Part shown: positions 42,737 to 51,191 of the stretch, in pieces
Layout: every line of letters starts with the position of its first letter
How positions within the stretch are numbered: the stretch's first letter is position 1
Assembly: GCF_013179735.1 (NCBI RefSeq)
Contig: NZ_JABMEG010000002.1
Span: 62,001-126,000 of the forward strand
From: Permianibacter fluminis
Lineage (GTDB): Bacteria; Pseudomonadota; Gammaproteobacteria; Enterobacterales; Permianibacteraceae
DNA: 64,000 nt
Direction: 5' to 3'
Notes under the pieces: generated by a model
The model's database searches: none
Seen by the model: the letters and a program-made list of their open reading frames with translations, nothing else
Told to the model about the DNA's origin: nothing
Position numbers and translations under genes: made by a program

Positions 42737-43144
42737 GAATGGCCGCTTCGGGTCGATTGCCGTCAAAGGTACCGACCAGCTGACCAGCGCCAGCCGACAT
42801 TGCGGTCAATGCCTTCCGATGCCTGCAGGCTGGAGTTCTGAGGCGCCGACATCTCACCGATATTTGACGGGCAGCGACCTGCCAGCTTTTTCGCAGGCAA
42901 AAAAAAAACGGGAACTGCAGGGCAGTTCCCGTGTTAGCAGTGTTGATGCTGGGGGACCAAAATACGGAGGGATGGACCACTCCAGCCACGCTAAGCAACG
43001 CTAAGGAGACAGAAGTAAAACCTCGAAACTCCAGCTGGCATGCTCGGGGGGGGAACATGACAACTGAAACCCAGGGCTTTCAATTTCGTAACGAAACCAA
43101 ACCCTGTTTCAACCGACGTTTCGAAAACCGGTCGAAGCTGGCAA
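42737..43144. other. Intergenic region downstream of the cassette-like module
   Basis: No supported gene. The first 33 bases (42737-42769) are the second copy, in opposite orientation, of the element at 42050-42082. The terminator at 42908-42932 follows. A 35-codon frame at 43057 was considered and set aside. Confidence 0.45.
42908..42932 (-). terminator. Rho-independent terminator, minus strand
   Basis: Arms ACGGGAACTGC / GCAGTTCCCGT, with a long T-run on the minus strand, lie about 210 bases beyond the stop of the small secreted-protein gene, which it may end. Confidence 0.82.
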
Positions 43145-43447
43145 TCAGTCCGCTTGCGGGCTGACCACTGGCATCCGGGTCACCATGGCAACGCTGGTGT
43201 CGTCGATGCTGCTGTCGGACAGCATCAAGGACATTTGTTGCTTCAGCGCGGCCGGGTTAAGGGCGGCGTTGATGGCGTCCCGGTTGATTTCCTTGGCCGC
43301 ACGGATCGCATTGCTGCGGATACCGGCCGACCATTCGCGGACCACCTGCGCCTTGTTCGGCAGATTCGCATCAACCGACTGGGCGTTGGCGGCACTGGCC
43401 GCGACCATAAGCAGCGAGCACAAAGCAATTTTTGCAGACTGATTCAT
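43145..43447 (-). CDS. Small secreted protein of unknown function
   Basis: A 100-residue protein with a clear signal peptide (MNQSAKIALCSLLMVAASAANA) and AGGGGAAAG just before the ATG at 43447. The mature part (about 78 residues) is helical and polar: LPNKAQVVREWSAGIRSNAIRAAKEINRDAINAALNPAALKQQMSLMLSD has a regular Ala/Ile pattern that suggests an amphipathic helix. No family was recognised. It is divergent from the LysR gene, with a large palindrome between them, which suggests control by that regulator. Confidence 0.75.
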   Translation of the reverse strand: MNQSAKIALCSLLMVAASAANAQSVDANLPNKAQVVREWSAGIRSNAIRAAKEINRDAINAALNPAALKQQMSLMLSDSSIDDTSVAMVTRMPVVSPQAD

Positions 43448-43553
43448 AAACTTTCCCCTGCGTGTTCATTCCATCGAACGCCGGATTCGAAGCAGTGAAT
43501 GACCACTGACCTCGGCGGGGTGGCGACGGGCTTGCCCTGGAGTGCAAACCGGC

Positions 43554-43593
43554 CCCGCCAGCGATGTTGCGATGCAGCAACATCGCTGACGGG
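43554..43593. repeat. Large palindrome between divergent small secreted-protein and LysR genes
   Basis: The core arms GCGATGTTGC / GCAACATCGC around six bases are extended outward by CCCGCCA / TGACGGG with one mismatch, 17 pairs in total. There is no T-run. It could be an operator region or an RNA hairpin in the leader of either gene. Confidence 0.75.
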
Positions 43594-43635
43594 GCGCATT
43601 CTGGGCATTTGCTGACCAAGCAGCAAACGATCATT

Positions 43636-43641
43636 TATAAT
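43636..43641 (+). promoter_or_regulatory. Likely -10 element of the LysR gene
   Basis: A perfect TATAAT lies 37 bases before the ATG at 43678. CTGACC at 43612, 18 bases upstream of it, is the only -35 candidate. Confidence 0.5.
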
Positions 43642-43677
43642 GCCAGCCATTATATTTTCTAATGCATGATTATCCCG

Positions 43678-44625
43678 ATGAGCCGAAGATTACCCCCCCT
43701 GACCAGCCTGCGCGCCTTCGAGGCGGCGGCCCGTAACCTAAGTTTCACAAGGGCTGCCGAGGACCTACATGTGACGCAGGCCGCAATTTCGCACCAAGTG
43801 AAAGCATTAGAAGATTTCTTGGATGTGAAATTGTTTACACGCAGAAGCCGCGAACTGCTCTTGACAGAGGAGGGCCAGATGTATTGGCCCCAAATCCGCG
43901 ACCTGTTCGAGCGGCTGGCTGATGCCACCGAGAAAGTCCGGGCCAAGGCCCGCAAGGCGGCCGGGCCACTGTCGGTGTCGGTGGTGCCGACCTTTGCGGT
44001 GCAGTGGCTGGTGCCGCGGCTCAGCGCGTTCAACAGCGAGTTTCCGGATATCGACGTACGGCTGAAGGCGTCTGATGACGAGGTCGACTTTCTGGCCGAC
44101 AACGTTGACATCGCCATCTACTTCGGCGACGGCAAATGGCCGGATCAGGCAGTCGATTTGCTGCTGGAGGAGTCGTTGTTTCCGGTCTGCTCACCGGCGT
44201 TGCTGAAAGGCCGCAAGCCGCTGAAGACGCCGCAGGATTTGGCCCAGCACGTGCTGCTGCATGATGGCAGCCACGAAGCCTGGCGCAGCTGGCTTGAATA
44301 CGCCGGCGTCGGCAATGTCAAATGGCAGAACGGTCCGGTGTTCTCGCATACCGCGATGGTCTTGCAGGCGGCAGCGCACGGTCAGGGCGTGGCGATTGGT
44401 CACTCGGTGCTGGCGCAAACGGATCTGCGCAGCGGCCGTCTGGTGCGTCCGTTCGAACAACGATTGTTATTGGACGAAGGTTATTTTTTGGTTTGCCCGC
44501 CGGGCGCGGCCGAGCGGCCAAAAGTCGCGGCCTTCCGGCAGTGGCTGCTGGCCACCATTCATCAGGAGCAAGCCGAAGCGGAAGCGGCACTGCAACCGGT
44601 GCCGGCCTCAGCGCCGCTGAGCTGA
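43678..44625 (+). CDS. LysR family regulator, GcvA-like
   Basis: A 315-residue regulator. The helix-turn-helix lies in LSFTRAAEDLHVTQAAISHQVKALEDFLDVKLFTR (about 21-56), and the effector domain of GcvA type follows from about 90 (GPLSVSVVPTFAVQWLVPRLSAF). MSRRLPPLTSLRAFEAAARN is the usual start of this subgroup, hence the ATG at 43678 and not the one at 43666. The first 250 bases are more A/T-rich than the rest. The likely target is the divergent gene on its left; its ligand is unknown. Confidence 0.93.
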   Translation: MSRRLPPLTSLRAFEAAARNLSFTRAAEDLHVTQAAISHQVKALEDFLDVKLFTRRSRELLLTEEGQMYWPQIRDLFERLADATEKVRAKARKAAGPLSVSVVPTFAVQWLVPRLSAFNSEFPDIDVRLKASDDEVDFLADNVDIAIYFGDGKWPDQAVDLLLEESLFPVCSPALLKGRKPLKTPQDLAQHVLLHDGSHEAWRSWLEYAGVGNVKWQNGPVFSHTAMVLQAAAHGQGVAIGHSVLAQTDLRSGRLVRPFEQRLLLDEGYFLVCPPGAAERPKVAAFRQWLLATIHQEQAEAEAALQPVPASAPLS

Positions 44626-44661
44626 ATCAGAGCACCGCCTGACGGCGATTTGCTGGCGGGC

Positions 44662-46722
44662 TCAGAACCGGAGTGTGTAGCGAAGCGCGGCGCTGGCCTC
44701 GTCCGGCCCGCCGGGCACCAAGCGGCTGGGAACCTGATCCTGGACATCGGCGTGCTGTTGATCATCGGCGAGCAGGTTGCCGAGACCGAATGCCAACTGC
44801 CAGTGCGGTTGTTCGTATTGGTAGTGCAGTGCGAGCAGTGACACGACATCGGCCGCTGCGCGTGCGCCGATGTAACGCAGCGAGCCGCCGAGCAAGTGAT
44901 TGTTGCGGCGATATTGCCCGCCCAGACTGAATTGATATTTTGGGGTCAGCAGAGCAAAACCGTCGTCATCGGAGTTGCCTTCGCGTTGCCAGCTGGCGCT
45001 GCCATACCATTGCCAGCGTGCTTGCCGCCAACGCCATTCGGCTTCGACTCCGTTGCGGGTGAAGGGGGCGACATTGACGAAGGTGATCGTGGTGCTGTTC
45101 GGGATTAACTGGCGCCGGATGGCGTCGTCGATATCCAGATGATAACCGGTCAGCGTCAGCGATTGCGGACCCTGTTGCCAGCTCCAGGCCAGTTCCAGAT
45201 TCTTGATCCGTTCCGCGCGCAGATCCGGATTGCCGCGAATGGCATTGGGCGGAATGGCGACGTTCAATTGCAGGAACGTCGGCGCGTTGTAGCCTTCGGA
45301 ATACACCAGTCGCCAGTTTTGTTCGGTCGACACATTCCAGCCGATCGAAAAGCGGGGCAGCCACTCGGCGTCGAATTGATCGCTGTCGACGCGGCGCGCA
45401 CCGAGCACGGTGCGCCAGTCGCCAAAGCGGGCATCCCACTGGCCGTAACCGGCCAGCTCGGTGGTTTTATCGGCCGGCATTTGAATGGCGGCGAGGCTGC
45501 CGGTGCTGCGATTGAACAATTGGTATTCGTCGCTGCGTCGTTGCTCGCGGACGATGCCGGCTTGCAAATACTGTTCGGGGCCAACGGTCCATTGCCAGCG
45601 GGCGCCGAGCCGGGTCCGCGTATTCCCTTCACCATCATCTGCAAAGGTTTGCAGGCCGTCGGTGACGCCGGCAAACAAATTGTCAGTCGGAATGCGCAGC
45701 GTGTATTGGGTGCCGTCGGCAAACAGCTGCAAGCGGTGCGCGTCGCCGAGATCAAACCGGTAATCGGTGCTGAGTTGTTGGCCTTGGTATTCCAGCGTCG
45801 AGCGGTTCAACAAGCTGGCGGCCGCCGCCAGACCTTCACTGTCACTTTCAAAGCCATGCCAGTGCACATTCAGTTCGTGATAGCGATAGCGAAAGAACGC
45901 CGACTGCTGCTCTTTGTGTCGCGGTACGGCGCCATCGCGCGGGGTGTCTTGCGGGAAGCTGCCCGGCAGCGGCCGGTTGGTAAATTCGCCGTCGTAATCC
46001 GGGCCATTGCTACTGGCCACCGCCAAGGTCAGATCGCTGTCATCGGTTAGCGAATAGTGCTGATAACTTTCACCGCGCCAGCTGTGCTGGCTGCCGCCGG
46101 TCAATTCGGCGTCGCGTTTGTCATCGCGCCGGGTGACCACGTTGATGACGCCAGCGGTGGCATTGGTGCCGTAAATGACGCCACCGGGACCGCGAATGAC
46201 CTCGATGTGCGAAATCAGGCTCAGCGGAATGGCGGGCAGCGGAATGTCGCCGTGAGTCGGTTGCCAGTAGGGCACGCCGTCAAGCAGAAACAGCACTTTC
46301 TGATTAAAGCCTTCAACCAGCCCGCGCATCATCACCGCTTCGGTGCCGATGGCGGTGTCCTGAACAATGACGCCCGGCAAAATCGACAACCATTCGGCCA
46401 GCGTCTGCAAACCGTATTGGCGCGCTTCACTGGCATCGAGTCGTGACACCAGCACCGGTGTTTCGCGCAGGGTTTCGCCGCGGGCGCTGGCCACCGTGAC
46501 GTGAATGTTGCTCAGCGCTTCCAGATCCAATGCGAACAAATCGGCTTCGTCGGCCAGCTTGGTTTTTTGCTCGGCAACGCTATCGGTAGTGCGATCCGTT
46601 TCATCAATGGCTGCACGATCGGCAGCAGTCGCGACGCCAGCCAGCAGCGTCAGCAGTGCCATTGTCAGCACACTGATCCGATGCGGACGGATTGTTCTGG
46701 CCGGCAGCCTCGTGTGTCGCAC
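44662..46722 (-). CDS. TonB-dependent outer-membrane receptor
   Basis: A receptor of about 686 residues. The plug domain has ETPVLVSRLDASEARQYGLQTLAEWLSILPGVIVQD, MMRGLVEGFNQKVLFLLDG and VIRGPGGVIYGTNATAGVINVVTRR. A 22-strand barrel follows, with YSEGYNAPTFLQLN and RGNPDLRAERIKNLELAW typical of the family, and the last strand ends RYTLRF. The start is uncertain: the GTG at 46722 gives a basic N-region before the signal LTMALLTLLAGVATA, whereas the first ATG in frame there (46662) lacks it. The substrate is unknown; no Fur box or cobalamin riboswitch was found upstream. Confidence 0.88.
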   Translation of the reverse strand: MRHTRLPARTIRPHRISVLTMALLTLLAGVATAADRAAIDETDRTTDSVAEQKTKLADEADLFALDLEALSNIHVTVASARGETLRETPVLVSRLDASEARQYGLQTLAEWLSILPGVIVQDTAIGTEAVMMRGLVEGFNQKVLFLLDGVPYWQPTHGDIPLPAIPLSLISHIEVIRGPGGVIYGTNATAGVINVVTRRDDKRDAELTGGSQHSWRGESYQHYSLTDDSDLTLAVASSNGPDYDGEFTNRPLPGSFPQDTPRDGAVPRHKEQQSAFFRYRYHELNVHWHGFESDSEGLAAAASLLNRSTLEYQGQQLSTDYRFDLGDAHRLQLFADGTQYTLRIPTDNLFAGVTDGLQTFADDGEGNTRTRLGARWQWTVGPEQYLQAGIVREQRRSDEYQLFNRSTGSLAAIQMPADKTTELAGYGQWDARFGDWRTVLGARRVDSDQFDAEWLPRFSIGWNVSTEQNWRLVYSEGYNAPTFLQLNVAIPPNAIRGNPDLRAERIKNLELAWSWQQGPQSLTLTGYHLDIDDAIRRQLIPNSTTITFVNVAPFTRNGVEAEWRWRQARWQWYGSASWQREGNSDDDGFALLTPKYQFSLGGQYRRNNHLLGGSLRYIGARAAADVVSLLALHYQYEQPHWQLAFGLGNLLADDQQHADVQDQVPSRLVPGGPDEASAALRYTLRF

Positions 46723-46927
46723 CTGCCCCCCAGCGTACGGTAAGCGAACATGCAGGGAGTATAGACAAGCGCTCGCACCCGGCCGGCGGCGTGGGCTAAT
46801 CGGGAGGGGCGTGAGTGGGGATGGAGCAAGACAAGACGGTAACAATTGGGGCCGATCTCCGGCCTGTTGCAGCGGCGCCCGCCAATTATTCTGCGCCGGT
46901 CACGCCAGGGTGCTGATCGCACCACGG

Positions 46928-46981
46928 CTCCCCGACACGGACGTTGCGCCGGCAAGGCGCTTCGCCCGGGTCGGGGTTTTT
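46928..46981 (+). terminator. Branched hairpin with T-run on the plus strand
   Basis: CCCCGAC at 46930 pairs with GTCGGGG at 46970 and TTTTT follows; inside sits a GCGCC / GGCGC stem. It has terminator shape on the plus strand, although both neighbouring genes are on the minus strand. Confidence 0.55.
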
Positions 46982-46986
46982 GGCCT

Positions 46987-47562
46987 TCAGCGGCTCAGGC
47001 CAAAGAAATCGACGATGGTCCGGGTCGCTTCGACTACCCGGATAATTTGCCCGTCGACATGCACGGTAATCGTGCCGGCCGGGCCTGCAGGCAACTGGGC
47101 GATCAAGGCCGGCGGCAAGACCTCGGCGACGGCAAAGATATCCGGCGGGACCTTGCTGCCGATTTTCAATTTCTTCTGCCAGCCCGGCGGTAAGCGGCCC
47201 TGTTCAGCCTGCTTTTGCAGGCCGGGTGGCAGGGCTTTGTCGCTGTGTTTGTTGCCGTCCTTTTTGCCCTTGCTGCTTTCGTGGTACTGGGCATATACCT
47301 CGGCATCGTGCTGGCGGGCGGCGTAGTGACTCAGAATGGCATTGCGCTCGCGCTCGCTGAACAGCGTGCTCGCCGGTTTGCCGGCGGTTGCATGACTGGC
47401 CGCAGCTTTGCCGCCGTTGGCGACAGCGTCGACTGCGTTGTTGGCAGCGTGGCTGCTGGTGCCGAAGGACAGCAGCAAGACACCAAACAGCGACGCCAGC
47501 AACGGTTGGGCGAATGCTCGGCGAGCGGTGGTGGTGGCGGTACGAGGCAGGTATCGGTGCAT
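46987..47562 (-). CDS. CigR/RcnB-like periplasmic protein
   Basis: A 191-residue exported protein. The ATG at 47562 has AGGAG eight bases upstream. An N-terminal basic stretch and membrane signal (AFAQPLLASLFGVLLLSFGTSSHA) are followed by a low-complexity Ala/His/Lys-rich part and the C-terminal domain with LPPGLQKQAEQGRLPPGWQKKL and DGQIIRVVEATRTIVDFFGL. The LPPGxxKxxxxGxxLPPGWxK repeat is the mark of the CigR/RcnB family; CigR restrains a virulence regulator in Salmonella and RcnB helps nickel/cobalt control in E. coli. The role here cannot be inferred. Confidence 0.82.
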   Translation of the reverse strand: MHRYLPRTATTTARRAFAQPLLASLFGVLLLSFGTSSHAANNAVDAVANGGKAAASHATAGKPASTLFSERERNAILSHYAARQHDAEVYAQYHESSKGKKDGNKHSDKALPPGLQKQAEQGRLPPGWQKKLKIGSKVPPDIFAVAEVLPPALIAQLPAGPAGTITVHVDGQIIRVVEATRTIVDFFGLSR

Positions 47563-47674
47563 GAGGCAGGCTCCTGTGACAGCGGAATGGACGCAGTGTA
47601 GGCCTTTACCTTGCTTCGCTGCTGTGGCGACCGGCACAATGCCGGCTCAAATCCCGGCCAGGTGCAGAAGACCG

Positions 47675-48757
47675 ATGGTGCAAGCAAGGAGCTGGCGCAG
47701 CTGCTGGTTGGCATTCGCCTTGTGGTTGCCGGCACTGGCGCTGGCCGACACCCTGGCCCAGGTTGCGTTGCCGCCGTTGCCGCAACCGCTCAGCAATAAC
47801 GCGGTGGCCCAGCTGTCAATTGCCGGTCGGCCACGGCTATACAGCTTTCTTGGCATCGGCGCGGCCCGCAATGCTGCCGCCATCAGCCGCAGTGCCTACG
47901 AGTTTGATCCGGACACCAATCGCTGGCACCTGATGCCGGCGGTGCTCGGCAGCGGCCGGCTGGCCAGCAGCGCGATTGGTCTCGGCCGTTCGATTTTCCT
48001 GTTCGGCGGCTATACCGTCTCGTCGGCGGGCGCCGAAGTCACCACCCCGGATCTGTTCCGCTTTGATCCGCTGCAGCAAACCTATGAACCGCTGGCACCG
48101 ATGCCGATCCCGGTCGACGACAGCGTGGCGCTGGCCTGGCAGGACCGCTACATCTTGCTGGTGTCCGGCTGGAACAATGTCGACAACACCGATCAGGTGC
48201 AGTGGTTCGATACGGTTCGTGAACAGTGGCTGCCCGCCAAGACCTTCCCCGGTACCGCCGTATTCGGTCACGCCGGCGGCATTCTCGACAACGAACTGGT
48301 GATCTGCGGTGGTGTTTATGTTGCCGGCAGCCGCAATGGCAAACGCGATTACACGCTGTCCGACGCCTGCTGGTACGGCAAGCTCGATGAAAAGCAAATT
48401 GGCAGCATCAGCTGGAAGCAACTGGCGACAATGCCCGGCCCCGGTCGCTATCGTGCCGCTGCCATGGGTACCCGCCTGCGCGGTCGCCACATTGTTTTCG
48501 TTGGCGGCACCGATACGCCTTACAACTTCGATGGCATCGGTTACAACGGCCGCACGGCCGAACCGCTCGACACCGTGGTGGCGTACAACCTGAATGCCCG
48601 GCGCTGGGAAGAATGGGGCCGGTTGCCGACGGCCGGCATGGATTTTCGCGGCTTGCTGGAACTCAATGGTGGTCTGGTCACGGTCGGTGGCATGGAAAAA
48701 GGCCCGAAAGTGACACCGGTGGTGCGCCGGTTTGTGCCACCGTCGCGCCGGCACTGA
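47675..48757 (+). CDS. Exported Kelch-repeat beta-propeller protein
   Basis: A 360-residue protein. The signal peptide is MVQARSWRSCWLAFALWLPALALA, and the ATG at 47675 was chosen for it. At least five Kelch-type blades follow, with GG doublets and spaced Tyr/Trp: SIFLFGGYTV, YILLVSGWNN, ELVICGGVYV, HIVFVGGTDT and GLVTVGGMEK. It resembles the galactose-oxidase/Kelch-like superfamily but without catalytic residues. It is related in layout to sialic acid mutarotases (NanM), though no sialic acid genes are near. It is divergent from the CigR-like gene. Confidence 0.86.
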   Translation: MVQARSWRSCWLAFALWLPALALADTLAQVALPPLPQPLSNNAVAQLSIAGRPRLYSFLGIGAARNAAAISRSAYEFDPDTNRWHLMPAVLGSGRLASSAIGLGRSIFLFGGYTVSSAGAEVTTPDLFRFDPLQQTYEPLAPMPIPVDDSVALAWQDRYILLVSGWNNVDNTDQVQWFDTVREQWLPAKTFPGTAVFGHAGGILDNELVICGGVYVAGSRNGKRDYTLSDACWYGKLDEKQIGSISWKQLATMPGPGRYRAAAMGTRLRGRHIVFVGGTDTPYNFDGIGYNGRTAEPLDTVVAYNLNARRWEEWGRLPTAGMDFRGLLELNGGLVTVGGMEKGPKVTPVVRRFVPPSRRH

Positions 48758-48886
48758 GTGCAGGCAACTGACTCTGTACGCTGCGAGCATCGATTGAAAC
48801 TACCGGCTGACTGAAAAACCAGCAGTCGGCGCCAGCGCAGTATCGGTAAGGCTTGGCCACGGCTTTGCGCGCACCGTACACACAGT

Positions 48887-48907
48887 TGTCCACAGCTGAT
48901 GTGGACA
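48887..48907. promoter_or_regulatory. Inverted repeat, possible operator
   Basis: TGTCCAC / GTGGACA arms are separated by seven bases, in the 284-base gap before the hydrolase gene. The symmetry and 14-base spacing of arm centres suit a dimeric regulator. Confidence 0.45.
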
Positions 48908-49041
48908 GTGCACAAGGCTGACAATGTTCACGCATTGGCCAAGGTAAATGCGGAGCAATGACAACACGCCGCGGCGCGGCGATGAACAGGGATTGACCAG
49001 ACATTCGCGTCCGGCCGACGACAACAAGGAATGCAAGCAGC

Positions 49042-49917
49042 ATGTCAGACGTACTGACAACCCAGGAAACCGAAATCGAATGTGCCGATGGCACCCGTTT
49101 GCGCGCCTCGGAATGGCATCCGGCGCACAGCAACGGCTGCGTGGTGCAAATCAATTCGGCGCTCGCGGTGCCGCGTCGCTACTACGCCAAGTTCGCCCAC
49201 TTTTTGGCTGAGCAGGGTTTCGCTGTCGTCACCTACGATTATCGCGGAACCGGTGACAGCTTGCGCGGCCACCATCGTGACAGCAAAGCCACCTTTCGCC
49301 AGCTTGGCGAATGCGACATGGCCGCCGCCACTCGCTATGTCCAGCAAAAATTTCCGGGCCAGCGCCATGTGGTCATCGGTCATTCGGCTGGCGCGGCACT
49401 GTACGGCTTGGCGCCGAATTGCGCTGAGGTTGATGCCTTGCTCGCCGTGGCGGCGCCGTCGGCCTTTCAGGGCAACTACCGTTATCCGCATCGCTTCCTG
49501 ATCAGCTTGTTTTTCAACATCTGCATTCCCGTCGCGACACCGGCGTTCGGCTATTTTCCGGGCCAGTATTTTGGTATCGGCCCGTTGCCACGTGATATCG
49601 CCCTGCAATGGCAGCGTTGGTCCAAGCATCAGGACTATGTCGTCGAAGCCGATGGCACGCCACTGCGCGAGCACTATCACCAGTTCCGCTCACCGGTGCG
49701 TTTTCTGCACATTGCCGACGACAAATTGTATGGCCCGCTGAAGTCGGTGCAGTCGGTCGCCAGTTTCTATGCCAATGCGCCGCGCCAGATCGTGACCGTA
49801 GCGCCGCGCGATGTCGGCATGCGCAAGATTGGCCATTTCGGGTTCTTTCGCAGCACGATGCCGCAGCGGGTCTGGCAATCGGCCGCGCGCTGGTTGCTGG
49901 ATCCGCAAACGCCCTGA
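49042..49917 (+). CDS. Alpha/beta hydrolase
   Basis: A 291-residue serine hydrolase without signal peptide. The nucleophile elbow is GHSAGAALYG, preceded by FAVVTYDYRGTGDSLRGHHRDSK. The catalytic His is probably in IGHFGFFR and the acid in HIADDKLYGP. The layout (nucleophile region then a long helical cap with PRDIALQWQRWSKHQDYV) matches a widespread family of predicted hydrolases of unknown substrate related to lysophospholipases. AAGGA lies 11 bases upstream of the ATG. The GST-like gene starts 60 bases after its stop and may be co-transcribed. Confidence 0.9.
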   Translation: MSDVLTTQETEIECADGTRLRASEWHPAHSNGCVVQINSALAVPRRYYAKFAHFLAEQGFAVVTYDYRGTGDSLRGHHRDSKATFRQLGECDMAAATRYVQQKFPGQRHVVIGHSAGAALYGLAPNCAEVDALLAVAAPSAFQGNYRYPHRFLISLFFNICIPVATPAFGYFPGQYFGIGPLPRDIALQWQRWSKHQDYVVEADGTPLREHYHQFRSPVRFLHIADDKLYGPLKSVQSVASFYANAPRQIVTVAPRDVGMRKIGHFGFFRSTMPQRVWQSAARWLLDPQTP

Positions 49918-49977
49918 GCCGGGCTGCGATAAGGCTTGCGGTTCACTACCAGGCAGTTCACGGCAATGGAGGCCAGA

Positions 49978-50580
49978 ATGTATACCCTTTACGAGATGGC
50001 GCTCAGCGGCAACTGCTACAAGTGTCGGCTGGCCTTGCAGCAACTCGGCATTCCTTACGAGCGGGTGGCGGTGGATGTCAGCGGCGGCGAGCAATACCGT
50101 GCGCCGTTCCGGCAAATGAATCTGAACAGCAAGGTACCGGTGCTAAAAATCAGTGAGACCGAGGCGTTGCCGGAATCCAATGCCATCCTGTTTTTTCTGG
50201 CCGAACGCAGCCGGCTGATGCCGCAGGCGTCGCTGGCGCGGGCTCAGGTGATGCAGTGGCTGTTCTTCGAGCAATACAGTCACGAGCCCTACATCGCGAC
50301 AGTCCGGTTCTGGAAAAAATTCACCGCCAATCCGGACGCCTATCGCGCCGACATCGCGCGCTGCATGCCGAAAGGTGAAAAAGCCTTGGCCGTGATGAAC
50401 GAGCATCTTGGTCAGCACATTTTCTTTGTTGACAATCAATACAGCATTGCCGATATCGCGCTCTATGCTTATACCCATGTTGCCGAGGAAGGTGGCTACC
50501 AGCTGAGCCGCTATCCGGCCGTGCAGGCGTGGCTGCGTCGGGTGGAACAGACCCCGGGGTTTGTGCCGATTACGGCGTAG
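49978..50580 (+). CDS. Glutathione S-transferase family protein
   Basis: A 200-residue cytoplasmic GST. The N-terminal thioredoxin-like half starts MYTLYEMALSGNCYKCRLALQQLGIPY, with an NCYKC pair that could serve as the catalytic or redox site. KVPVLK carries the cis-Pro, ESNAILFFLAE the glutathione-binding Glu-Ser. The C-terminal half is helical with the N-capping box YSIADIALYAYTHVAEEGGY. The ATG at 49978 has GGAGG five bases upstream. The substrate is unknown. Confidence 0.93.
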   Translation: MYTLYEMALSGNCYKCRLALQQLGIPYERVAVDVSGGEQYRAPFRQMNLNSKVPVLKISETEALPESNAILFFLAERSRLMPQASLARAQVMQWLFFEQYSHEPYIATVRFWKKFTANPDAYRADIARCMPKGEKALAVMNEHLGQHIFFVDNQYSIADIALYAYTHVAEEGGYQLSRYPAVQAWLRRVEQTPGFVPITA

Positions 50581-50681
50581 TTGGTTCTGAACACGCGGGC
50601 GCCACGTTTCTTGAGCCCGCCATTTGTGCTCGGCTTGTTCGCGTCAGTTGAATTCCTTTTTCACGTTGAGGTACCGCCGCC

Positions 50682-51188
50682 GTGTTCCGCACCGTCATCA
50701 AAACACTGCAACTGCTGAACTCCGAAACCGGGCCCTGGCAGCTGGCGTTCGGCGCCAGCTTTGGCTTGATTCTCGGGCTGACGCCGCTGCTGAATCTGCA
50801 CAATCTGCTGGTGTTGCTGCTGATCTGTCTGCTGCGGGTCAACATCAGTTTTGTGCTGCTGTTCATGGGCCTGTCGGCCGGTTTTGCCTATCTGTTTGAC
50901 AACCAGTTTCATCAGCTTGGCTATCAGCTGCTGAATAGTCCGACGCTGCTGCCATTGTGGACCGACTGGTACAACGATGCGCTGCTGCGCTGGAGCCGGT
51001 TCAACAACACCGTTGTGCTTGGCAGTCTGGTGGCATCGCTGCTGCTGTTCTTCCCGGTTGCCATCGTCGTCCGCTTTGCCATCAGCCAGTATCGGCAACG
51101 GTGGCAGAAAAAACTGGAGCAGACCCGGTTCATGCAGCTGCTGAAAGCATCGCGCTGGACCGAAGCATTTACCAAGCTGGGGGAATGA
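50682..51188 (+). CDS. TIGR03546 family membrane protein
   Basis: A 168-residue membrane protein starting at GTG 50682 with GAGGT nine bases upstream. It has about four hydrophobic segments; LNSETGPWQLAFGASFGLILGLTPLLNLHNLLVLLLICLLRVN is the family hallmark. TIGR03546 and TIGR03545 proteins are encoded next to each other in many gammaproteobacteria, as here (three bases apart). Their job is unknown; the small protein probably forms a membrane complex with the large one. Confidence 0.88.
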   Translation: MFRTVIKTLQLLNSETGPWQLAFGASFGLILGLTPLLNLHNLLVLLLICLLRVNISFVLLFMGLSAGFAYLFDNQFHQLGYQLLNSPTLLPLWTDWYNDALLRWSRFNNTVVLGSLVASLLLFFPVAIVVRFAISQYRQRWQKKLEQTRFMQLLKASRWTEAFTKLGE

Positions 51189-51191
51189 GTG

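Noticed and set aside
43057-43164. A 35-codon frame (MTTETQGFQFRNETK...) with a G-rich stretch upstream
   Set aside because: Too close spacing to the G-run, overlaps the end of the minus-strand secreted-protein gene and shows no protein features.
46723-46986. Cobalamin or TPP riboswitch upstream of the TonB receptor
   Set aside because: Neither the B12 box nor the thiamine-box wording was found on the minus strand.
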